Shown: piece after piece, positions 1 through 11,336 of the stretch
How the letters are laid out: each line of letters opens with the position of its first letter
Numbering within the stretch: position 1 is the stretch's first letter
Source of the DNA: Geosiphon pyriformis
Lineage: Eukaryota; Glomeromycota; Glomeromycetes; Archaeosporales; Geosiphonaceae
Assembly (NCBI GenBank): GCA_016748015.1
Contig: JAAOMT010000523.1
Span: 618,156-682,155, forward strand
Direction: 5' to 3'
DNA: 64,000 nucleotides
Translations under genes and position numbers: made by a program
Notes under the pieces: generated by a model
Told to the model about the DNA's origin: nothing
The model's database searches: none
What the model saw: only the letters and a program-made list of their open reading frames with translations

Positions 1-1
1 G

Positions 2-652
2 AGCATGGTTTTCGATGGAATAAAGAAATTGAATAAAGGTGAAAAACATTTGAAGATTACTTGTGACAATGCGGGTGGTCAAAATAAAAATAATGCTACC
101 ATTTGATTTTATCTGTATTTAATAATTTGCGGTTATTACGAAAGTATCGAATTAAATTTCATGGTACCTGGACATACCAAATTTAAGTGTGATGGTAGTT
201 TTGGATTGATTAAAAAGCTTTATCGAAAAACAACAGTAGATTGTGTGGATCATATTGTTGAAGTTGTGAAAAAATCAAGTACAGCGGGATTAAACAAAGC
301 TCAGTGCTATGAAAACGGCAAAGGCTTTCAATACTTAGATCTTAATTCCGTGTTGGGAATTTTCTTTAAGAAATTGAGTGGTTTACAAAAGTATCAGCAT
401 TTTCTATTTGAAGCAGCTAACCCTGGCATTGTCAAAGCTCAGCTGGTTGCTAAAGGTACTTATAGTGAATTTAATTTGTTAAAAACTAAAAAAGCAAGTG
501 TTTCTGAAATTACCAAAGAAATTAAGTCCTTTTCAATCCTAGTACTAACCCCTCCTTCTTTGGATGACAGAAGGCAAGAATACCTTTATCACAATATTCG
601 TTCATTTGTTCGGGATGAATTCAAAGATATCACTTGTCCAGAACCAATCTAA
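2..652 (+). pseudogene. C-terminal part of a DUF7869-like protein, one in-frame TGA
   Basis: The frame is open from the window edge to a TAA at 650-652 apart from one TGA at 104-106. Seen: CDNAGGQNKNN near the start, then a PGHTKFKCDGSFGLIKK block and a Lys-rich C-terminal half. From memory, a D-N-x-x-G-Q-N-K-N-N block followed by GHTKF...D..FGL is typical of DUF7869, a domain of unknown function seen in fungal and animal proteins that are often linked to mobile DNA. The TGA stands where a Trp (TGG) would fit (T-I-x-F-Y-L-Y), so I read it as a decay mutation, although an unspliced or recoded codon cannot be excluded. The N-terminal part lies outside the window. The longest stop-free stretch with a Met starts at 161. 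This and the next entry are the only non-retroelement genes I recognise. Biochemical function unknown. Confidence 0.6.
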
Positions 653-703
653 TCTACACTGCCAATAAATAAAACATATTTATATTACCAAAGCTGTAGA
701 AAT

Positions 704-1617
704 ATGAATAATCAAAACAAAATTGATTCCTTTTACACTCTTATCAAAGAACAAATCAAACTCAAAGGGAGAGAATTAAAAATTATTTGTGATTGAGATG
801 AATGTTTACAAAGCAGTAAACCTTTTTTGTTGTGAGAAACGGAAAAGAAAAATTTTTCTTTTAAGGATTATTTTAAAAGATTTTGAAACAAAGCTAAAAT
901 GCCACTTATAGTCTTAAAGATCATGGCTCAGACATTAATGCTGATGTAATAAATTTATAAGAATGATCTTACATTGATAAAGATGATCCAAATGAGAAGA
1001 CAAATATTCAAAGATTAGCTTCTGGAGAATTAAAAAGAATTAGAACAAAACAAGAAGAGCAATATTATAGTAAACAATTTTTTTTTTATGATTGTTCTCT
1101 TTTTTTGTCTATTGTTCAAGGATTATTGCAAGCTTTAAAAAAAGAACTAATTAGTGAATTAGTGATTATAACTGCTTTTAAAAAAAAAAACACTCTAAAG
1201 ATTATCTAGTGGAGAAAAAAAAAAATTTGGCAAAACTTGAGAACAATTTTCACAAGCCAAAGTTGATTTTATTAAAACTAAAATTGTTTTAGAACAAGAA
1301 TTAGTTCAATCTATAAGATAAAATTATATTAAAAAACATTATTTCAATTTTGATTTATATATTAATAACTATCTCTTTTTACTTAAAAAAACTAATGAAC
1401 TTATTCTTAACAGTTTTTATGTATTATCAAATTTTGCTTGTAGTAGATATCTTTAGGCTTCTAATATTTATCATTTTGAAACTAATGCTATTGGTCTCAA
1501 AAATAAAAACTTTGTTATTGCTATCTTAGAAATGAAAAATTACCAGTTAAAAAAAAAGCTAAAATCTCTGCAAACACAAAAGAAAGACAGCTGAGTTTGT
1601 TGGATGGTAATTAATAA
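704..1617 (+). pseudogene. Decayed HAD-like (DxDx motif) protein remnant
   Basis: An ATG at 704 opens a frame that reads Met-Asn-Asn-Gln-Asn-Lys, then ELKIICD-x-DECLQ, where x is a TGA, then KDYFKRF-x-NKAKM with another TGA at an expected Trp. Further on, in shifted frames, come SELVIITA(F/Y)KKK and FDLYINNYLFLLKK...YVLSNFACSRY. This order, D-x-D-E-C near the N terminus, a VI(I)TA/SSYKKK block and an FDLYxNN/DD block before a Leu-rich end, recalls a HAD-superfamily phosphatase-like family I remember from mycorrhizal fungi, in which DxDxC would be motif I and the later D-D pair motif IV. Several stops and shifts (about 940-960, 1190-1210, 1320) make it a pseudogene. The family call is from memory, and the C-terminal boundary is approximate. 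It sits 51 bp after the previous gene on the same strand. Confidence 0.45.
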
Positions 1618-3908
1618 ATTACTACTTTTTTTTTTAGTTGTTTTAATAGTTAAAATTATAATAGTAATAGTTCAGAAAAAAGGTTTTAGAAAGAACTAAA
1701 AAACTATAAGCAAAACAATAGCAAAGATCAAATCAAGCCATTATTTTTCATTCTTTTTGGTAAATTTTATAAGTAATTTTTTTTTTGTTTAAATATTTCT
1801 TAAGAATTTTGGTATTATTGATTTTAAAAATATATAAAGCAATTTTTTTTTCTTGAGATTTTTTAGAATGCTTCTAATAGTGCTGTACTTCTTGAATTCT
1901 ATAGTAGATTTAATGTAAATTAGTTTTATATATTTTATTTTTATATAGAGATAATTCTATATTAATCCTGTTATGATTTATATTTATCACATTCTGGTAT
2001 AATAAAGTGAGTATTAAAATTAACAAGTTTATAAGTTATAAATAAGCACTATTATTGTTTTTTAAAATATTATCAATCATACTGGTCAATTTCATAAAAT
2101 TAGTCTCTTATTTATATTATATAATCAAATATTCACTTTAACTGGTTTTATTGCAGCATGCCTTATATAATATTAATCAAAAAATCAACAAAATTTTATT
2201 ATTGTATTTAATTATAATAATAAAATTTTAATTTTCAATTATTAACAACATATTTATTTATTTAATTTATATTGTGAATTGAGTTTTAAATGAATTTTTT
2301 TCAATTAATTCTATAAATATTAAATTAATAAAATATATGTTGATTTGTATAATTAAAATTAATAAGTTTTATTTGCTATATTTGGTGTTTAATAATGACA
2401 AAAAAAATTTTATTTAAAATTCATAATATTTAAAATCCAGTTCTTTTGATACTTATTTTACATGATATGAAACTGAAATGGTAAAAACTCTGACCTGTTT
2501 TCTGGTTTTCTTCTTATATTGTAGTCTTGAAATGTTTGACTTTTAACATCTTGAATAAAAATGATTTAAGAGAATAAAATATTATACATAAATAGTAAGT
2601 AGTACTAAAAAATACCAAATAAGACTACATGACTCTCAAAAAAAGATCAAAGTTCTATTAAACAATTTTTGGTGAAAAATATTCCAGCCCTATTTTCACC
2701 TTTGTGAATTAAAGTTTCAGTTCTGCCAGTTATACACCTTTGATCTTTATATTAGCTATAAGTTTTGGATATAAAAACTTATTTTGAATAACAATACAGA
2801 TTTCTAATTCCTTAGTCTTGGGTAATTAAAAGTAAATAGAAACAATAATAAGCCAAAAAAACATTTCTGAAGTCTTTTTTTCATTTTAAAATTTGTCACA
2901 TCTAACACCTCAAAAGTGAAATGACAATTGTTACAAGTGAAAAATAAGATTGTTTTTCTGTTAATTCTATTCTGTAGACACACAATCTGGGTTTTGAGTT
3001 TCTTATGCTTTAAAATAGAGACAACCAGTTTATACAGGCAAACAATTCATCCAATATTAATCTGAACAAGATTATATTTAATAGTAAACTTTAATATTCT
3101 CAAAAACCAACAAATAAATGTTTTTCTAAAAGACCCAAAACAAGTTTACAGCTCTATTCATACAATCTCTATTAATTCTGATGTTTATACATACTCTAAG
3201 AATGGATAAAATTGGCTCTGTTATTATTGTTTTTATACTTAGTGTTAAAGTATAAAGGCCATAGCAGCATTTATTTTTATTCTTAAAAAAAAAAATTGAA
3301 TTAAAAAAATTTAATCCTAGAAACTAATTTTACAAATCATAATACTTTAATGCAAAAACTTACATAACTATAATGTATTGTGCTGTAATCAATAATATTA
3401 GTAAAACTGTAACTTTGTAAGATGGCTTTACAGATGTTTTTGTTGAAACATCTTAAGCTTTATTTATTTATTTTCTGCCATTTTGCTTAAACATAATACA
3501 ATACTCTTTGTTTTATTTCACTATGATATTAAAAGCAAATTTCAATCATTATTGTGAAAGCTGTTTTTAAGTGTGATTAGAATACATCATGATCAACAAA
3601 GTGTAGTTGAAAGTTTTTTCCAAGTATTATTACTTGTTGTGTACTGTTGTTTTGGTTTTTAAATAACACTTTTTGTTTGTTGTAATACTCTCTTCTATAC
3701 TCTTAGATCTTAAAAGTGAAAACAGTATTAATGGTAAAAATATCTTAAAAAAATTCATACTTGTTAAAGAGAACCATGAGTTTTGTAGAATAAAAATTTA
3801 TTGGAGAGGTTAAAAGCAAGCAAAAGACAATAACAATATGTAAACACAACTTCTGAAATTACTTAGCTTTAAGTCACAGTCATTTAAAATTAACACCTAA
3901 GCTATTGT
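1618..3908. other. A+T-rich stretch without recognisable gene
   Basis: About 2.3 kb of A/T-rich DNA with homopolymer runs. No frame longer than about 60 codons carries a motif I recognise, and I find no LTR ends, tRNA-like folds or tandem repeats. It may hold old transposon debris too decayed to read. Confidence 0.5.
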
Positions 3909-4330
3909 TCTTAAAAAGTTTGTTGGTAAAGATCAAGAGAAGCAACTTTTGTCATCAGAGATTTTTTTGTTGCTTGGTGTTAAAAACATAAACATAGAAG
4001 TGGTTTTTTTTGATAGTAGAAGTAATAACAGCATTAATCAAAAGTTATTTTGGAAAAAAAATAGAAGAGCAAAAAGAGGTACAGGTATTTATTGTCATGA
4101 TTTTGAACCTAATATCAATATTTTATTAATAGATATTACTCAATAAAAAATAACAGCTGATAATAACACAATTTTTATTTATCAAGCAATAAAGTATCAG
4201 AAATTCTCAGAAAAAAATATTATAAAATTGTTTATTAATGAACAGAATAGCAAAAAAAATGTGAATCTATGTTCTAAGTATTTTAATAGAAAGTTAAAGT
4301 TCATTAATATATAAAAAATTTTCTTGGTTA
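3909..4330 (+). pseudogene. Unrecognised ORF remnant
   Basis: An open frame runs from about 3909 into 3949-4146, ending in a TAA. It contains the readable stretches FVGKDQEKQLLSSEIFLLLG and EVVFFDSRSNNSINQK, a basic KKNRRAKRGTG patch and HDFEPNINILLIDIT. After the stop the same frame continues with sensible residues (AIKYQKFSEKN, NVNLCSKYFNRKLKF) to about 4310. This suggests a once longer coding region broken by a C-to-T type stop (Gln to TAA). I do not recognise the family. There is no signal peptide or membrane segment. It lies about 0.5 kb upstream of gypsy copy A on the same strand but does not resemble its gag. Confidence 0.3.
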
Positions 4331-4838
4331 TATCAATATTAACAGATAATAGCATATTAAATCCAAAACAAAAACCAAATTATAAAATACAATTATGTTT
4401 TCTTACAAACAGAAAAAATTTTCACTTTGTATAAGTATAGCCAATTGTTTATGGATAATCAAGATATAAATCATTTCAAATCAATCATGTTATATGTAAA
4501 AAAAACAGTGAAAAATTGGCAATTTTAATAGTTTGAGAAACTGCAATACCAATAGAGTACATCTAGTAAATAACTTTTTTCAAAAAAAATCAGACATTTG
4601 CTTTATGGCTTTAAAAATTAAGTTGATCATAAAGATTATTTTAAAGTAATAGAGATTTAGTAAGAAGTTTCATATATGATTTTATTTTGGGTTTTCTAAC
4701 CAGATTAGAAACAAAATTTAATGTAAATATTAGTAAATACTTCGAATTTTTGGGGTTTTTAATGATAATATTTTTTATCAAGAATATAATCTTGGATTTT
4801 GGACCAATTTTAGAAAATGAGTTTTTTAGAGACAAAAT
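4331..4838. other. A+T-rich spacer, nothing recognised
   Basis: No LTR, primer site or coding motif found. Homology to the gag of copy B begins only at about 4880, so copy A is truncated at its 5' end, and this stretch is flanking DNA or unreadable debris. Confidence 0.4.
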
Positions 4839-5522
4839 ATGGCTTTAGAAAAAAGTTTTGATTTCAAAAGAACTCTTTTGAAATTTTTGTTAACCATGTT
4901 AATGCAAGATTTTGACATGTTCAAAACAACATTTTTTCAATATTCTAGCAATAACAATAACATTAATTGTCTGTTAACTAGCTTTACCACTATTAAGCAA
5001 GATAATACTAAAGCAATTACTACTTATTTAGAACACTTCCACAGGAATCTGCACCAAATTCAAGTAATTAAAGCTAACTATTTTATAGCACCACAAAGCT
5101 TGAATTAATTTATTTGTGGATTATACAACAGTTTGTTACAACAAATATGTCCAATATACCTAAATACTTTTCAAGATACAGTTACACATGTCAGAGATTT
5201 TAAATTGGCCAAACTCAAAGCCAATCATATGCAAGCCATAAATCTAGTTATAAACAGATTATTTAAATTGGATTTTAAGCTAAAACAATTTAATAATTCA
5301 ATCAACCAAAAATTAAAAGAATATTTAATTAACAATTAAACAATCTATTAATCTTCTTAATATTATAACAATCTAAGAAGTTCAAGTTGCTTTCAAAATT
5401 AGCCACATTTATCATCATTATTATCAAATCAACTATAACAACAAAAAATATGTAATTGCTATTATTGTGATAAACAAAACTATCTAAAAGCAGATTATCA
5501 CTCCAGATTTAATAACTTATAA
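4839..5522 (+). pseudogene. gag: Gag C-terminal half with damaged zinc knuckle (copy A)
   Basis: Two stop-free blocks (4839-5108 and 5133-5339) match the capsid part of Gag in copies B-E: TSFTTIKQDNTKAITTYLEH, FHRNLHQIQVI, then TVTHVRDFKLAKLKANH. One in-frame TAA separates the blocks. The knuckle at about 5450-5500 reads C-Y-Y-C-D-K-Q-N-Y-L-K-A-D-Y, so the His and last Cys of CX2CX4HX4C have both become Tyr, each by a single transition. The role in the intact family would be RNA-binding structural protein of the virus-like particle. Inactive. Confidence 0.85.
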
Positions 5523-5904
5523 TTAAAAAACCAATATAGAAGCCTTAATTACAGGTTTTAAACTCAGAACTATATCAACAATTTATTATTGGAATCATAT
5601 TAACCCTATTATACACTAATAATATAACAACTTATATATATACTTCTAATATATCAAATTTTAGCACCAGTAATTTATTAGCCACAGTCACAAATAATTT
5701 ATCAATCTTAACAAATTCAAACACCATTCCAACATACTGTGCCAATATTAACCAAAAACCAAAAACTGAGAATTATGCATATCTAACAAAACTAAAGATC
5801 AGCAATGATAATATATTAACTAATCTCTAGTTTATTAAACCAGCCATTAGAATTATGCCAATAGAGTTCAAAAAGTAGGTATATTCAAAATCCAAATTCT
5901 TAGA

Positions 5905-6480
5905 ACTATTGAAGTCTACTAGTAATTCCAGAAATTATAACACCCAAATTACTAGAAACCAATTTAATACTACTTACTAATAATATCTCACTAGTAATTA
6001 TTACAGAAGACAAATTACTAACTACTATCTTTCTATTTGAGTTGGAAAACCAATCAGAAATTCTGTTATTTAATAGAGTCATTTTTAATATCAAACTTAT
6101 TATCATTATATATATTAATGCCAAAGTTAATGGCCAATCTATTAAACTAATCTTTGATAGTAGATTAGTAAACAGTATCATCATTTAACAACTTATAGAC
6201 CAATTAGATTGTTGAGTTGATTATATTGCCAACACCAAAATTATTATAGCTGATAAAACAACTAAAACTCTTATTGGTAAAATTAATAACTTCTCTTTTA
6301 AAATCAATGATATTATTACACTTATTAAAGTTTTTATCATAGAAGCCACACAATACCAAGTTTTTATTGATAATAACTGGCTGTTTAAGACTAATGCCAT
6401 ACTTAACTAAAATACTTAAGAGCTATAGCTTAGTTAAGATAATCAGTATACGCAGATACCAGCCATCTGCAATTATTTCA
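5905..6480 (+). pseudogene. Retropepsin-like protease region (copy A)
   Basis: The frame around 6010-6430 reads NGQSIKLIFDSRLVNSIII, then IIIADKTTKTLIGKIN and QYQVFIDNNWLFKTNA. It is collinear with copies B-E, where the same block is LILDSxxAGSIIT. The catalytic D-S/T-G triad reads D-S-R here, so the Gly is lost. In the live element this would be the aspartic protease that cuts the polyprotein. Confidence 0.8.
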
Positions 6481-6779
6481 AAATAACTCAATTACAATCA
6501 TTAATAAAATTTAAAAAAAAATAAACAAACTTATTTAAGAAGCCTATTAAGTTTTATGGGTTAACAATAATCATAATAAACTATTATCAATTCTATTTTA
6601 GAATGACAAAGAAAAAAAAAAATGAATTTTAAACCATCATTTTTACTGAAAAAACAAATAATAATTGGCATATTTTATACTTAACAGAATCAAGAAAAAA
6701 ACTATTTTATATTTTTTTTAGGTGTATTAATTATAAAAAAAGCTTTTTTTTATGAAAGCTTGAATATTGCCTAAAGAAG

Positions 6780-7590
6780 ACTATTATATATGTATTTGCT
6801 ATTATTGTAAAGTATGCTACCAAAAATGCTTTAGTTATTTAAAATGACAAAAAAAGTGTGACAACAAATTATGTTTCACTTATGGGAAAACAATACTTAA
6901 TAAAAGAATATGGAATGACATTTCTGGTTAAAAAAGAATATATAACACATTGTATCAATATACAATTCTTATAAGCGACTGAATAAGTTAAAAAATGTCT
7001 TTTAATGTTATGTAGAACTGAACACTTTTGTATTTGAATAGTTATTTATATAATAAAGATAAGATTTGAAAATAGCAAATGCCAAAATTAAAGGCATTTT
7101 ATCCAGTAAAATACTTATCATAAAAACCAATCCACCAGAATCTATTAAAACTATTTTCATTCTAAATCTAGACATTTTTGTTAACATTCTGAGCAATTCA
7201 AAATAATTCTACAAATACTACCAAGATCTAACATTTACTTGAAAAAAGCAAAAACAATATTTAGAACAATTAAACACTAGACTCTATAAATATTGTCTAA
7301 TTCTTAGTAACTTTAAATATTGTGATAATTGTGATCTTATTTACAATTTATTATTATGTATAATCTATTTAATTCCTGAAAAAAAACCAATTAACAATTG
7401 TACTTTAGAATTAAAATTAAAATTCAATCATAATTCAGACTTTAACAATAACAACAACAATAATTTTAACTTTATTCATAATGGCAACAGCAGTAATAAT
7501 AATCTAAATCTCAATTCTAACTCTAAACAATATATTGTACTTTCAAATTTTTTAATAAAGCAGAAACTTAAATAGTTCAACAATAATGAT
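6780..7590 (+). pseudogene. Cys-rich region and acidic/Asn-rich spacer (copy A)
   Basis: Collinear with the Cys-rich region of copy E (55.5-55.8 kb). Residual Cys codons lie at about 6795-6870 and 6960, and a second C-x4-C-x2-C-like block at about 7290-7340 (NFKYCDNCDLIYN). An Asn/Ser-rich run follows at 7440-7530. Heavily shifted. No function can be assigned from sequence beyond possible zinc binding. Confidence 0.6.
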
Positions 7591-8330
7591 AAGAATATTA
7601 TGCCAAAATGATTATATAATACTAATGTAGAGTTTAATCTCAGATATCCAGGAAAAATTGTCATTAGATTGGAACTTCATTTGCATACTAGTATAAATTT
7701 AAAAATAGTACTGGAAATTTCAACAACAATAATTCAATTAGCATTTAAATCTAATTTAGCAAAAAAAAGATCAATATTAGAAAAAAAATAATTAACACAG
7801 AATATATAGAAAATATTATTACAATGTTACAAAATAAATCAGAAAAAGCATATATTATTAAACCAAATAAAAAAATAGCACAGACAATATTCCTATCTCT
7901 AATAAAAATAACTTAATTAATGTTAGTAAAAATAAAAAAAAGTTAGAGATTACAGCAAAAGAAATAAATAGATTTGGATCTATGAATAAAATAGAAATAA
8001 CAGTTAATATGACAGAAGAGAAAATAATTAATAAGGGAGAAATTATTTTTACCAATCAATCTATTTCTATTTTATCATATGATCAGCATATGTTAACTAT
8101 AGAAAGAAAAATAAAGAATCAACTCCAAATTTTTGAAATAAAAGCTACTATTTGTAAATCAGGAAAAATTGTTATTACCAATCTATATATAGCAACCAAA
8201 AACTATAAACACATTAAAATCTCAATATACAATATAACTGAAGACTTTATAAAAATACCAAGTTAAATTATTATTGAATATTTAAGTACTCAAGTTAAAA
8301 ACCAACCACCAATCATCATTTCAGACTTTT
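7591..8330 (+). pseudogene. dUTPase-like domain and beta-rich linker (copy A)
   Basis: The frame at 7600-7975 reads MPKWLYNTNVEFNLRYPGK (motif 1 AGxDLR, now EFNLR), LAFKSNLAKK (motif 2 RSSLAxKG, degraded) and traces of motifs 3-4 after shifts. The stop-free stretch 7982-8266 is the linker that follows motif 5: MTEEKIINKGEI, SYDQHMLTIERKIK, IYNITEDFIKIPS. The family hydrolyses dUTP to dUMP and pyrophosphate. Non-functional here. Confidence 0.75.
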
Positions 8331-8379
8331 ATAATTATGTAAATATGTGAACATCATATTACAGACCATATACAGACAA

Positions 8380-9485
8380 AAAAAATATTATTTGCTATAA
8401 TTAGAACAATTAAAACAAATAAACTTGGAAAATTTAAACCCATTTTAACAAATACAACTTAAAATATTGCTCAACAATTTTACTGATGTTTTTACAAGTG
8501 AAACCAAATTTGGCTGAATTAACATCATTCAACACCAAATTAAAACTGGAAATACAATGTCAATTAAACAATAAACATACAGAGTACTATTAATTAGCCA
8601 CAAAATTACTTGACAAAAAATCAACTAAATATTAGACAATAAGTTAATTCAATTATTAATAAGTCTATGGTTTTTATCAATAATATTTGTTCAGAAAAAA
8701 AATAGAAAAATCTGCTTTTGTGTAAACTACTGAAAACTTAACAGTATTATTTGTAAAGATAGTTATTCAACTTTATGGATCCAAAAACTATTTGATGCTT
8801 TTGAAAAAAAAATAGTTTTCAATATTAGACTTAAATAGTGATTATTAACAAGTAGTCATAAATTCAGTTAACAAAGAAAAAACAATATTTACTATCAGAA
8901 AAAAGAATTTTAAATTCGACATTATGCTATTTGATTTAACTAATATTTCAGCCACTTTTCAATGACTAATAGAAATTGTCTATACAGAATTACTATAGAA
9001 ATTAGTAGTAATTTACTTAAATAACACCAATATGTTTTCCAAGACATTTGATAATCATCTTTATTATCTTTAGTAAGTATTTGAAAAGTTAAAAAAAGCT
9101 AAATTAAAACTGAATATAACCAAATACTTTTTTGAAAAAACCAAACTCAAGTTTTTAAAATATGTCATAAGCAAAAACAGCATAAAAACAGATTTTGATA
9201 AAATTGAAATAATTAAGAACTTTCTAGTACAAACAAACTTGATAGAACTAAGAGTATTTTTGAATTTACTAGATACTACTGTCATTTTATTTAAAACTTC
9301 TTCAAACTGGCTTAATCATTTTACCAGCTCCAAACAAAAAACATTAAATATGAATAAACTAAGACTTACCAAGAAGCTTTTAACATCTTAAGAAAAAAGC
9401 TCATTTAAGCTCCAGTATTAATTTATTCAGATTATAGTAAGTTATTTATTGTTATTATTAATGCATCAGATCAAGTTTTGAGAGC
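8380..9485 (+). pseudogene. pol: Reverse transcriptase and N-terminal RNase H (copy A)
   Basis: Readable RT blocks: KKNRKICFC (about 8690-8720), a DLNSDY-x-QVV block near 8835, VVIYLNNTNMFSKTF (about 9005-9045; both catalytic Asp of YxDD read Asn), KAKLKLNITKYFFEKTKLKF (about 9100-9160) and LIELRVFLNL. RNase H starts with LIYSDYSKLFIVIINASDQ (about 9420-9470) and is cut at 9485 by the solo LTR. The priming enzyme would make cDNA from the element RNA; this copy is dead. Confidence 0.85.
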
Positions 9486-10425
9486 TGTTATCAAAGGTTT
9501 TTGGTCTCTTTTCTTGAATGTTGTTAATGTTTGTTTGCTGTGAATTTATGTTCTCAAGAAGTAGTTAAATCTTCAATAACTAAATTTATTTTTAAATTAT
9601 CTCTTATAATTTGAACTACTGGACTTATAAGTAGAATGGCCAATTTTATGCCAGTTACTTTATGTAGTTATATTGTAGTAAACATTAATTTTTTCTTAGA
9701 AATTGTCTGTCTGAAAGCTTACTAAAATATGTAATTACTTTGCTATAAAAGTCAACTTTTCTACAGAAATTTTGTCTATAGGCTACCTTAATAATTATGA
9801 TAAAAAAAGAAAAGAAAAGAAATATAAAAGAAATATAAAAGAAATAGAATTTTGTCAGAAGAAACGTTTTCTATTCAGGCCTGGAATCACTAACAAATTA
9901 CTGAAATTGGTAGCTAATTAATTTCAAAATATTAGTTGTGTTAAGAAAATTTCAAGTGTAATAATTAAGGATTTGGTTTTCAAATATTTAATTTTTATTT
10001 AAGATGTGTAAAAAATAATTTGTTCTAATTAAGATATCTAAAGTAAGATACTATAGTAAGATATATTTTCTTGAAGAAAAAAGCTTTTCTTTTATACAAC
10101 TTGCTATAGTATTAGTTTTTGAATTTGCACTTTTCTCTTTGCTTTAATTTCGGCAAACTACAAGTTATTTCTATAAACTATTGATTATTTCGGCCAATTT
10201 CTGCTAATTTCGGCAAATTTTTGAATATTAAATGGTTTAGGGTATTGTGTAATTTGATCATCTTAATTTCTATGATACAAATCGGGTTATTAATTGAATA
10301 TTAATATTTGATAATTTGATTAAATAATAAGTAATAATCAAAATAATAATAATATATACTAATTAATAATAGGAATTATGAGGGTAATTTCATGCTAATT
10401 AATAGCTAAAATTTTATTAATAACA
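9486..10425 (-). repeat. Solo LTR, family 2, in copy A RNase H
   Basis: It starts TGTTATCAAAGG and ends TTAATAACA, and aligns end to end with 59704-60676 and, inverted, with the 5' LTR of copy G (61215-62174). Flanks are GAGC (9482-9485) and GAGT (10426-10429), a 4-bp target duplication with one C-to-T change. The interrupted reading frame (RNase H LRAV) resumes after it. Orientation is set by copy G, where the primer site abuts the other end. It carries a TATA box (minus strand, near 10090-10100) and 20-bp tandem repeats. Confidence 0.9.
10147..10226. repeat. Four 20-bp tandem repeats in family-2 LTR
   Basis: Units 10147-10166, 10167-10186, 10187-10206 and 10207-10226 each begin ATTTC and share a core like ATTTCGGCRAACTA. 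The spacing is exactly 20 bp. In LTR sense they lie upstream of the TATA box, so they may be enhancer elements (inference). Confidence 0.85.
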
Positions 10426-10460
10426 GAGTTATATTATTACAAAAAAAATCAGATAAATGA

Positions 10461-11334
10461 TGTTATTTATAGAAAAATACAAAGAAAAAAAGCTGAAAAA
10501 ACAGAATAAAAAAATAGACTAATAAGAAAATAGTATTTAACACATGAGCACAATATCAAAAACTATAATATATTGTTCAGCAATATGCATAGTGCTAACA
10601 AATTAGAGCATACTGCTCAACAATATGAGCAATATTAGTAAATTAAAACACATTGCTCAAGAAAATGTGAGATCTCATAAAACAAAAAATAGATATATAT
10701 AGCAAGAGTATTAGAAGCAGAAAAAGCAGAATCCATCTTAAAATTAATATCCACAATTAATTAATTATCTCATATTTTTTCTTTTAAAAAGTAGTTTTCT
10801 ACAACTTAAAGTAAAATCCAATTACATATCAATAAAATATCTATTATTACCTGAATTTATGTTATTGTCATTAATTAAAAAATATTAATCATCTTTATTC
10901 TATTAACATTCTATATTAATAGAATCCAATACTTGATCATATTGAAACAATAGCTCTTGATTATGACTATTAATAAAATTTTTATTTTTTTTATTTTTTT
11001 TTATTTTTTTATTTTGTTTCTTTGCTGTTTACTAAATTGATTCAAGAATTAATGTACAGAGTTATTAATATCAAAAAAAACTGGTAAAAGACCAAAAATA
11101 AGAATAAAAACTCAGAATTTGAGAATAGCTTGCCAAAAAAAACTAGCCATCAAGCTGAGAAAGAAATTCACAAAATATATTTTTAAGAGAATATTGAAAC
11201 AACTATTGAATTTTTGTCTATTATATAAAGGACTCAACCAAAAACTTTCAGATATTATTAATACTACCAAGTTATTAAGCACCAAATTATGGATTTGTTA
11301 TTTGTATCAATAGACCAAATAATCATTTGTAATA
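10461..11334 (+). repeat. 5' LTR of copy B (subtype b)
   Basis: It begins TGTTATTTATAG and ends AATCATTTGTAATA (terminal CA now TA). TATATATAG lies near 10690-10700. A module of TGCTCAACAATATGAGCA-type palindromic elements (10545-10680) replaces the GAATTCC array of other family-1 LTRs. A 9-bp-arm hairpin (ATTCTATTA / TAATAGAAT) lies around 10896-10925. A pyrimidine-rich run (TTTATTTTTT) is at 10975-11020. Confidence 0.92.
10600..10650. repeat. 40-bp U3 module, one unit plus part
   Basis: Unit 10600-10639 (starts AAATTAGAGCATACTGCTCA) is followed by a partial unit from 10640. The 3' LTR of the same element has two full units plus a partial one, so the copy number differs between the two LTRs of one insertion. 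Confidence 0.8.
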
Positions 11335-11336
11335 TT

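Larger units (their letters stand above)
4839..10460 (+). mobile_element. Ty3/gypsy copy A (family 1), 5'-truncated, interrupted
   Basis: Domains in order: gag (4839-5522), protease (5905-6480), Cys-rich region and spacer (6780-7590), dUTPase plus linker (7591-8330), RT (8380-9290) and the start of RNase H (9291-9485). The RNase H resumes for 35 bp at 10426-10460, after a solo family-2 LTR at 9486-10425. The 5' LTR, primer site and first half of gag are missing. The RNase H stops exactly where the 5' LTR of copy B begins (10461), so B appears to have landed in A. The remainder of A is not found beyond B. Stops and shifts occur throughout, and A is more eroded than C or E. Confidence 0.9.

Noticed and set aside
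104-890. TGA as a Trp codon (alternative genetic code)
   Set aside because: Conserved Trp positions use TGG in other copies and places (for example YYWPSMYP near 34570, and the RT Trp of copy D). TAG and TAA also occur at Trp or Gln positions, so decay is the simpler reading.
2640-2760. Possible tRNA-like fold around CCAGCCCTATTTTCACC
   Set aside because: No complete cloverleaf with T-loop and acceptor stem could be built by eye.
10545-10680. CRISPR-like spaced repeats in the copy B LTR
   Set aside because: The repeats are 40-bp contiguous units in a eukaryotic LTR, without constant-length spacers or cas genes.
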